DNA of 6,613 nucleotides from an uncultured Cardiobacterium sp. (GTDB taxonomy: Bacteria; Pseudomonadota; Gammaproteobacteria; Cardiobacteriales; Cardiobacteriaceae): assembly GCF_938028825.1 (NCBI RefSeq), contig NZ_CALIZP010000079.1:1-6613 (forward strand), in the 5' to 3' direction. Below are positions 1 through 3,798 of this stretch, piece after piece; within the stretch, counting starts at the first letter, position 1, and the number at the start of each line of letters is the position of its first letter. Under the pieces are notes generated by a model. That model was not told the origin of the DNA. It saw only the letters and a list, made by a program, of their open reading frames with translations, and made no database searches. The position numbers and the translations under genes are program-made.

Positions 1-279
1 ACGCCGCATGGCTTTATGGACGGCAGTAGGTGTGCAATTGAAACGTTTGGCACGTCCATGCAGATAATCGGCTGGATGGGCTTCGACATCTGCCAATAGT
101 GCTTCTTTACTGATTTTTCTGGGTCGCCGTATTTACAGTACTTTGAGCCTATCAGGTGCTGTTTTCCATTTTTGGATAGTCATGAAATGAATGCCAAATA
201 GTTTGGCAGCTCGCCGGACAGACAAGCCTCTAGTTAATGATTCCAGGACTTTTTTACGAAAGTCAGCAGAATAAGGCAT
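1..279 (-). pseudogene. IS630-family transposase, N-terminal part, broken by an in-frame stop and cut by the window edge
   Basis: Read on the minus strand from ATG 279-277, this gives a protein beginning MPYSADFRKKVLESLTRG, followed by a helix-turn-helix region (about residues 17-40, with RRAAKLFGI and TIQKWK). This is the usual N-terminus of IS630-family transposases, which bind the element ends before the DDE catalytic domain acts. Codon 49 is TAA (135-133). Past it the same frame stays open to the window edge and still looks family-like (RRPRKISKEALLADVEAH, then a second DNA-binding segment ending KAMRR). The stop is therefore most simply a point mutation rather than a natural end. Another ATG lies at 285-283, but AGGTAG directly abuts it and sits six bases before ATG 279, so I prefer 279. 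The catalytic domain lies outside the window and was not seen. The gene is markedly more AT-rich than its neighbours, as expected of acquired DNA. Confidence 0.8.
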
Positions 280-285
280 ATTCAT

Positions 286-392
286 CTACCTATACGAAGA
301 CAAATAAAGATTATATCTATTTAAATATTATGGCTCCACTACACTACTTTATTTACTTGAATGTATGAAAAGTTAGGAGTATTAGCTATAGT
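286..392. mobile_element. Probable non-coding end of the IS630 element
   Basis: This AT-rich stretch lies upstream of the transposase. It contrasts with the GC-rich sequence that begins near 404. IS630 elements insert at TA dinucleotides, and several TA steps occur between 386 and 396, so the exact boundary cannot be fixed. The other end of the element is outside the window, so no terminal inverted repeat can be compared. Confidence 0.45.
310..315 (-). promoter_or_regulatory. -10 box candidate for the IS630 transposase
   Basis: On the minus strand this reads TATAAT, a perfect -10 match, about 30 bases upstream of the transposase start. The -35 position at 17-base spacing (338-333) reads TGGAGC, which is poor. 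The region is AT-rich, so a chance match is possible. Confidence 0.35.
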
Positions 393-428
393 TGTACTGT
401 CTTCGACGCGCCGCCCTTGCCGCTTGTC
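386..428. repeat. Relic of the dispersed Correia-like repeat (inverted relative to the copy at the right end)
   Basis: TGTACTGTCTTCG at 393-405 is the exact reverse complement of 6577-6589 in the right-hand repeat. Flanking similarity continues loosely: CTAT before it, then GCCGCC and CTTGTC after it, as in the reverse complement of the right-hand copy. The copy seems truncated or disrupted, plausibly by the adjacent IS630 element and by the hairpin at 412-444. Confidence 0.45.
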
Positions 429-444
429 CGGGGCGGCAAGGGCG
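412..444. repeat. 12-base perfect inverted repeat (hairpin)
   Basis: CGCCCTTGCCGC (412-423) and GCGGCAAGGGCG (433-444) are perfect reverse complements separated by nine bases. Read on the minus strand, this strong hairpin lies just beyond the T-tract of the dsbC terminator. Read on the plus strand, it is followed by A residues and so is not a classic terminator. It may be a second barrier to read-through or part of the repeat relic. Confidence 0.6.
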
Positions 445-468
445 AAAAAAAACGCCCCGCCGGGGCGT
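445..468 (-). terminator. Rho-independent terminator of dsbC
   Basis: On the minus strand a seven-base-pair GC-rich stem (ACGCCCC / GGGGCGT, three-base loop) is followed directly by eight T residues. It begins 16 bases after the dsbC stop codon, in the right orientation. Confidence 0.85.
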
Positions 469-483
469 CTGTCAAACCTGGGG

Positions 484-1230
484 TCAGGAGGAGGTTTTGC
501 CGTCTTTCGCGCCCGTTTGCGCGGTCGCCTCGTTATTGACGCTGTTGCCCTCTTCCTGCAAGGTTTTCAGCATGTCGTCGGCCTTGACGTAGCCCGGTAT
601 CAGCGCGCCTTTCGGGGTGATGATGGCCGGGGTGCCGTTCACGCCGAACTGGTGCCCGAGCTGGTAATGTCTGCGCACTTTGTCAACCGGGGTTTCGGCG
701 ACTTTGCGCCCGTTTTCCAGATCATCGAGCAGCTTTGCCTTGTCTTCGCCGCTGAACACGGTTTCCATCTGCCGCGCGACTTCGCTGTTCGGCCCGTGGC
801 GCGGGAAGGCGAGGTAGCGCACGGTGATGCCTTTGTCGTTGTATTTGGCGATGTCCTTGTGCAGCAGCTGGCAGTAGTGGCAGGAAGTGTCGAAGAAGAC
901 GGTGATGGTGTATTTCTCGTTCTTGGCCGGGAAGACGATCATCTCGTCTTTCAGCGCTTCCAGTTTGCCGAGCAGCGGCGCATTGCTGAGATCGACCGGC
1001 CGGCCTTTGTCGGTGAGTTCCACCAGGCTGCCTTGCAGGTAGTATTTGCCGTCCTCGCTGGCGTAGAAGATGCCCTGTTCGGTGACGACGCTGCGCAGCC
1101 CTTTCACCGGGCTGTCGCCGATTTCCACTTGTTGCAGGCCGAAATCGTGCAGTTTTTTGCTGATGGTAGCGTCGTCGGCATGAGCGGTGGCGGCCAGCGC
1201 GAGCAGGGCGGCCATGATGCTTTTTTTCAT
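484..1230 (-). CDS. dsbC: DsbC-type thiol:disulfide interchange protein (periplasmic disulfide isomerase)
   Basis: The 248-residue protein matches the size and plan of DsbC, the periplasmic isomerase that rearranges wrong disulfides and is kept reduced by DsbD. A signal peptide spans about residues 1-18 (MKKSIMAALLALAATAHA, then DD). The DsbC dimerisation region follows (about 20-85), then a linker and a thioredoxin-fold domain. That domain has the active site CHYC at 117-120 (context FFDTSCHYC) and the cis-proline loop at GTP 199-201. E. coli DsbC has a GY dipeptide in CXXC; here it is HY. The second, structural cysteine pair of the E. coli protein is absent. The tail after about residue 228 is a polar extension. 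I chose ATG 1230-1228, preceded by AGGA eight bases upstream, rather than an in-frame ATG 45 bases further out, because it gives a clean signal peptide. The gene has its own promoter and terminator and is divergent from the toxin-antitoxin pair. Confidence 0.93.
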   Translation of the reverse strand: MKKSIMAALLALAATAHADDATISKKLHDFGLQQVEIGDSPVKGLRSVVTEQGIFYASEDGKYYLQGSLVELTDKGRPVDLSNAPLLGKLEALKDEMIVFPAKNEKYTITVFFDTSCHYCQLLHKDIAKYNDKGITVRYLAFPRHGPNSEVARQMETVFSGEDKAKLLDDLENGRKVAETPVDKVRRHYQLGHQFGVNGTPAIITPKGALIPGYVKADDMLKTLQEEGNSVNNEATAQTGAKDGKTSS

Positions 1231-1260
1231 TGTTTGTCCTGTGGTTAAAGAAGGGGGCGG

Positions 1261-1266
1261 ATTATA
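1261..1266 (-). promoter_or_regulatory. -10 box of the dsbC promoter
   Basis: The minus strand reads TATAAT, a perfect consensus, 30 bases upstream of the dsbC start codon. That leaves room for a short leader with the AGGA ribosome binding site. No good -35 hexamer is visible at 16-18 bases, so an activator or a weak promoter is possible. Confidence 0.55.
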
Positions 1267-1308
1267 GCCTGACACCCCCGTGGCGGGATGAGCGTTTTTT
1301 TACTGCGC

Positions 1309-1332
1309 CACCTCAGCAGCGGGGCAGAGGTG
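1309..1332. promoter_or_regulatory. Possible operator of the toxin-antitoxin pair (inverted repeat)
   Basis: CACCTC (1309-1314) and GAGGTG (1327-1332) form a perfect six-base inverted repeat with a 12-base gap, 35 bases before the antitoxin start. Type II antitoxins usually repress their own promoter through such repeats. The arm length is short enough to occur by chance, so this is only a candidate. Confidence 0.25.
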
Positions 1333-1366
1333 TAAGATGTCTGCCTGTCAACATTGAGGAGGATTT

Positions 1367-1595
1367 ATGAGCGGGACAGTTACCAACAATTGGGGTATGA
1401 CGTTTGCCAGCGAGGCCGAAATGGAGGCTTGGCATGAGGAGCTTTATGGCCTCCATTGAGGCGGCACGGCAAACACCGCTGCTGGCGGAGGAGGAGGCGG
1501 ACGCGTTCTTTGATGCCCTGCTGGCAGATCTGGCAAAACGGCTCATGGCGCAAGCGCAGGCAGCAACAGATGAAATGCCGCATCCGGTGGCGTGA
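1367..1595 (+). pseudogene. Type II antitoxin (stability-determinant/PaaA2-like), split by a one-base frameshift
   Basis: From ATG 1367, after a strong AGGAGG (1357-1362), translation gives 30 residues (with MTFASEAEMEAWHEEL) and stops at TGA 1457-1459. The +1 frame then continues with MASIEAARQTPLLAEEEADA and an alanine/leucine-rich helix to TGA 1593-1595. Removing one T from the run at 1443-1445 joins the halves into a protein of about 75 residues. Its pattern (acidic segment, EA-W, then an I-E-A-A helix and a C-terminal toxin-binding helix) resembles the small stability-determinant antitoxins that precede ParE/RelE toxins. The stop overlaps the toxin gene by 26 bases, as is normal in such operons. 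GAGGAG (1436-1441) lies four bases before ATG 1446, so the C-terminal 49 residues could be made separately. Family assignment comes from memory of the sequence pattern and is moderate. A sequencing error is the main alternative to a real frameshift. Confidence 0.65.
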
Positions 1596-1863
1596 TAGTG
1601 CGGCGACACAGGTTACCGCCCTCGGTGAGTATATCGCCGCCGACAATCCCCGTGCCGCCATCCGGATGGCAAGCAAAATCCGCGCCGCCGTCGGCGACCA
1701 GCTTGCCCTCATGCTGTATATGTTCCCTGCCGACTGCCGTAATCCGGCATCACGGATGTGCGCCCTCGCGCGTCCCTACCTGATTTACTACACCGTGGAC
1801 GATGCACAACAACTGGTTGAAATCGTCAAAGTCGTCCACGCAGTGCGGGACAGTCAGCGCTGA
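1570..1863 (+). CDS. RelE/ParE-family toxin of a type II toxin-antitoxin pair (possibly impaired)
   Basis: This is a 97-residue protein of typical ParE/RelE size. The N-terminus IRWRDSAATQVTALGEYIAADNPRAA matches, piece by piece, the usual opening strand and helix of ParE toxins (RW-D-A, then a Y-IA-DNP motif). The C-terminus has the strand pair ARPYLIYYTVDD and VEIVKVVHAVRD. ParE members poison DNA gyrase and RelE members cleave mRNA; sequence alone does not decide which applies here. The segment between them (about residues 51-66) lacks the usual G-R-x-G…TREL motif. A neighbouring frame at 1746-1763 encodes GITDVR, which would fit that place. This suggests paired compensating indels and loss of the conserved arginine. 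ATG 1570 is chosen because it aligns with family starts and overlaps the antitoxin; longer in-frame starts add only unrelated arginine-rich sequence. Confidence 0.75.
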   Translation: MKCRIRWRDSAATQVTALGEYIAADNPRAAIRMASKIRAAVGDQLALMLYMFPADCRNPASRMCALARPYLIYYTVDDAQQLVEIVKVVHAVRDSQR

Positions 1864-1876
1864 ATGCGCGTTTTTT
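1857..1876 (+). terminator. Weak terminator-like hairpin after the toxin gene
   Basis: GCGC (1857-1860) and GCGC (1866-1869) can pair across TGAAT and are followed by G and six T residues. The stem is only four base pairs and includes the end of the toxin gene, so termination would be weak and partial. The next gene starts 38 bases after the toxin stop and could be cotranscribed. Confidence 0.3.
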
Positions 1877-1901
1877 CCCTATCCTGAGGAGCAAGTAACT
1901 C

Positions 1902-2375
1902 ATGAACTGGTTTTTCTACGCCCTGCTCTCCGCGCTCTTCGCCGCGCTCACCGCCATCTTCGCCAAAACCGGCCTGCAAGGCATCGACAGCGATTTCGCC
2001 ACCTTCATCCGCACCGTGATGATCGTCTTCATCGTCGCGCTGTGGGTCAGCTACCTCGGCAAATGGCAGCCGCTCGCGACCGTCGGCGGCAAACAGTGGC
2101 TGTTCCTCGGCCTCTCGGCGGCGGCGACCGGTCTCTCCTGGCTCTTCTACTTCAAGGCGCTGCAACTCGGCCAGGCCTCGCACGTCGCGCCGGTGGACAA
2201 ACTCTCCGTCGTCTTCGTCGCCCTCTTCGCCGCCGCCTTCCTCGGCGAACGCCTCAGCGCGCGCGAATGGCTGGGCATCGTCCTCATCGTCGCCGGCGTC
2301 ATCTGCATCGCGCTGAAACCCGCCGCGCCGCCTGCCCCCTCAATCCCTCCGGAACAACATCATCATGAAGCCTGA
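1902..2375 (+). CDS. Single-domain EamA-family (drug/metabolite) transporter
   Basis: The 157-residue protein is almost entirely hydrophobic with about five membrane segments (roughly 2-22, 33-53, 66-84, 94-115, 122-139), the size of one EamA domain. Family marks are AIFAKTGLQGIDSDFATFIRT after the first helix, the YFKALQLGQASHVAPVDKLS stretch between helices 3 and 4, and FLGERLSAREWLGI before the last helix. Most EamA permeases carry two such domains in one chain of about 300 residues. Half-size members like this one are thought to work as dimers, as in small multidrug resistance proteins. The substrate is unknown. AGGAG lies ten bases before ATG 1902. After the last helix the tail is rich in proline and ends with three histidines. 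This tail is encoded next to and over the start of the downstream gene, with an 11-base overlap, which suggests coupled translation. Confidence 0.88.
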   Translation: MNWFFYALLSALFAALTAIFAKTGLQGIDSDFATFIRTVMIVFIVALWVSYLGKWQPLATVGGKQWLFLGLSAAATGLSWLFYFKALQLGQASHVAPVDKLSVVFVALFAAAFLGERLSAREWLGIVLIVAGVICIALKPAAPPAPSIPPEQHHHEA

Positions 2376-3108
2376 ACGCATCCAGCTCCTCATCATCGGC
2401 AACGAAATCCTCAGCGGCCGCCGCAGCGACATCCACCTTGCCAACACCATCGCCGCCTGCAACGCGCGCGGCCTGCGCATTGACGCCGCGCACTACCTCG
2501 GCGACGATGCCGACGCCCTCATCAGGCACTACCGCCGCGCCCTGGCGGCGGGCGAAGCCGTCCTCAGCTTCGGCGGCATCGGCGCGACGCCGGATGACCG
2601 CACTCGTCAGGCCGTCGCCGCCGCCTGCCATGTGCCGCTTGCCTTTCACCCCGAAGGCGATGCCCTGCTGCGCGCCAAATACGGCGACAACGAATACACC
2701 GCCGCACGGCGCGAACTCATCCATTTCCCGCAGGGCGCCACCCTCATCCCCAACCCCGTCAACAACATCCCCGGCTTCAGCCTGCAACACATCCACTGCG
2801 TCCCCGGCTTCCCGCAAATGGCCGAGCCGATGATGATATGGGTGCTGGATCACTACTACCGCTACCTCGCGCGCGCGCGCCACTATCAGGCGCTGGATGT
2901 CTTCGCGCCGGAAAGCCGCCTCGCGCCCATCATGCAGACCCTCGAAGCCATGCACCCGCAGGTCGCCATCTCCAGCCTGCCGAAGCTGCACTTTGAAAGC
3001 GAACTCGGCTTTGACGGCACGCCCGACGACTGCGCGGCCGCCGTCGCCACCGCCTGCCGCCTGCTCGATGAAGCGGAAATGCAGTGGCGGGAACATGAAG
3101 CATCATAG
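2365..3108 (+). CDS. CinA N-terminal-domain protein (competence/damage-inducible protein A, molybdopterin-binding fold)
   Basis: The 247-residue protein belongs to the COG1058 family, the MoaB/MogA-like molybdopterin-binding domain found at the N-terminus of CinA. Motifs seen are LLIIGNEILSGRR (9-20), the family's GDELLSG region; FGGIGATPDDRTRQAV (69-84), matching GGLGPTPDDLT; NPVNNIPGF (130-138), matching NPVGTAPGF; and VPGFPQMAEPM (146-156), matching LPGVPSEM. The C-terminal nicotinamide-nucleotide amidase domain of full CinA (about 160 more residues) is absent, so this is the stand-alone form. Related proteins have been linked to ADP-ribose or FAD pyrophosphatase activity, but the exact substrate here cannot be told. 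The competence label is historical. The start overlaps the EamA stop by 11 bases. Only GGAA ten bases upstream resembles a ribosome binding site, so expression may depend on translational coupling. Confidence 0.88.
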   Translation: MKPERIQLLIIGNEILSGRRSDIHLANTIAACNARGLRIDAAHYLGDDADALIRHYRRALAAGEAVLSFGGIGATPDDRTRQAVAAACHVPLAFHPEGDALLRAKYGDNEYTAARRELIHFPQGATLIPNPVNNIPGFSLQHIHCVPGFPQMAEPMMIWVLDHYYRYLARARHYQALDVFAPESRLAPIMQTLEAMHPQVAISSLPKLHFESELGFDGTPDDCAAAVATACRLLDEAEMQWREHEAS

Positions 3109-3291
3109 CCCCCGGCACAAACCTTCGCCGCCTTGCATCTAGCGCATCTGCGCGCAGCCGCCCCTTCCCGAAAGTAAAAAACCCTCTGCCGCCAGGCGTT
3201 TCTTTCCCGGGATGGGGTTTCGTATGCGACAAAATGCGCTATCGCCCCTTTTTCATGACCGCTGGTCGTGATTCCCCCAGCCTTCAGCCAT

Positions 3292-3311
3292 CTTCCCCGT
3301 GCGCGGGGAAG
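3292..3311. repeat. Perfect hairpin resembling a single type I CRISPR-like repeat core
   Basis: CTTCCCCG (3292-3299) and CGGGGAAG (3304-3311) pair perfectly around TGCG, and GGTTC follows. The form recalls palindromic type I-E repeats, but there is only one copy in the window, with no spacers and no cas genes. It is reported as a hairpin, not as a CRISPR array. Confidence 0.5.
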
Positions 3312-3460
3312 GGTTCTAACCGCGCCATCGTCTGAATTTACGGTCCCCATTTCGCAGCGCATACCGCGAGATTGCCATAACCGCCCGGCAGCGGATGCCG
3401 TTGTCATGTTGATTGTTGTGGATAATCTGTGTTTGGCATTTTCACCATGTGGCGGCGGCA

Positions 3461-3502
3461 GGCGGCGCGGCTTTCTGCCGGAAATCGGCTTGCCGTGCCG
3501 CC
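3461..3502. repeat. Long GC-rich hairpin with an inner stem
   Basis: GGCGGCGCGG (3461-3470) pairs with CCGTGCCGCC (3493-3502) over ten positions with one G-T pair. The 22-base loop contains a smaller GCCG/CGGC stem (3477-3480 with 3486-3489). It lies in non-coding DNA, so it may be a structured RNA element, though GC-rich DNA makes such pairing easier by chance. Confidence 0.45.
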
Positions 3503-3536
3503 CCGGCTTGTTCAAGCGGTGTTTTTCCCTGCTTGT

Positions 3537-3565
3537 CCGCCTCCTTGCCGCAGACGGCGGTTTTT
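3537..3565 (+). terminator. Weak terminator-like hairpin
   Basis: CCGCC (3537-3541) can pair with GGCGG (3556-3560), which is followed by five T residues. The stem is short and the loop is 14 bases, so this is a marginal call. It could end a transcript from the upstream genes or from this intergenic region. Confidence 0.25.
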
Positions 3566-3594
3566 GTGCCTGTTTTCTTCACACCGGATGATGC

Positions 3595-3637
3595 GTTGAT
3601 TTCCAGGGAATCATGGGCAAAGTCCACAGAAATCAAC
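3595..3637. promoter_or_regulatory. 9-base inverted repeat upstream of sdaC (candidate operator)
   Basis: GTTGATTTC (3595-3603) and GAAATCAAC (3629-3637) are perfect reverse complements with centres 34 bases apart, close to three helical turns. The right arm abuts the -10-like box TAAAAT at 3638. This placement fits a regulator binding two sites around a promoter of the serine operon. The regulator is not identified. Confidence 0.4.
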
Positions 3638-3643
3638 TAAAAT
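3638..3643 (+). promoter_or_regulatory. -10 box candidate for the sdaC-sdaA operon
   Basis: TAAAAT matches the TATAAT consensus at five of six positions. It would give a leader of about 150 bases before sdaC. No good -35 hexamer lies at 16-18 bases (GGGCAA-like sequence there), so the promoter may need an activator. TTGATT (3596-3601) is too far upstream to serve this box. Confidence 0.35.
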
Positions 3644-3676
3644 ACCAAGCATAAATACACACGAAGGACCTTACCC

Positions 3677-3745
3677 ATGAGCCGCGTTACGCGCTATCGC
3701 TGCCAAGCCCTTTTACCGTCGCCCGACGGCAGAGGGGCTTGCTGA
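3677..3745 (+). CDS. Possible 22-residue leader peptide upstream of sdaC
   Basis: An ATG at 3677 follows GAAGGA (3663-3668) at eight bases and opens a 22-codon ORF that begins MSRVTRYRCQ and ends RGAC before TGA 3743-3745. It lies between the candidate promoter and sdaC in a different frame. Its 3' half is embedded in the hairpin at 3704-3741, so its translation could affect folding of the leader. The peptide has only two serines and no codon run, so a classic serine attenuator is not evident. It could be a chance ORF. Confidence 0.25.
   Translation: MSRVTRYRCQALLPSPDGRGAC
3704..3741 (+). promoter_or_regulatory. Leader hairpin before sdaC
   Basis: The outer arms CAAGCCC and GGGCTTG pair perfectly, at either end of the interval. 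Inside them, CCGTC and GACGG (3716-3720 and 3725-3729) form a second stem around GCCC, leaving unpaired bases between the stems. No T-tract follows, so it is not an intrinsic terminator. It may be a regulatory or stabilising structure in the sdaC leader. Confidence 0.4.
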
Positions 3746-3798
3746 CTTTCATCGGCGGTTGTCTTCCATCATCATCTTGAAGCACAAAGGATTTTTCC

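Larger units (their letters stand above)
3109..3676. other. Long intergenic region with hairpins and no convincing gene
   Basis: Both strands contain open frames here, but none has a recognisable protein, a good ribosome binding site or family-like composition. What can be seen is: a CATGACC/GGTCGTG hairpin (3254-3270, one G-T pair); a palindromic hairpin at 3292-3311; a TGTGGATAA word (3417-3425) that equals a perfect DnaA box but stands alone; a long GC-rich hairpin at 3461-3502; a terminator-like hairpin at 3537-3565; and a 9-base inverted repeat at 3595-3637. The region could hold a small RNA or decayed DNA. The sequence alone does not decide. Confidence 0.6.

Noticed and set aside
361..1248. 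295-codon open frame on the plus strand
   Set aside because: It is antisense to dsbC, which has a signal peptide, CHYC motif, ribosome binding site and terminator on the other strand.
1456..1569. N-terminal extension of the toxin ORF to 1456
   Set aside because: The extra residues are arginine-rich out-of-frame antitoxin sequence. The family start aligns with ATG 1570.
2299..3096. 265-codon open frame on the minus strand
   Set aside because: It lies opposite the CinA-type gene, whose family motifs are clear. It is an antisense shadow of GC-rich coding.
3292..3311. CRISPR array
   Set aside because: There is only one repeat-like unit, with no second copy at spacer distance and no cas genes.
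3417..3425. TGTGGATAA, a perfect DnaA box
   Set aside because: There is a single copy with no cluster, no AT-rich unwinding region and no dnaA or dnaN nearby, so an origin is not supported. A nine-base match can arise by chance.
3268..3591. 107-codon plus-strand ORF in the intergenic region
   Set aside because: There is no good ribosome binding site, and it runs through several hairpins. The product has no coherent domain or membrane pattern.
3442..3636. 64-codon minus-strand ORF in the intergenic region
   Set aside because: It needs a TTG start without a ribosome binding site and resembles no family. Its lysine- and alanine-rich composition is only mildly protein-like, so it is not called.
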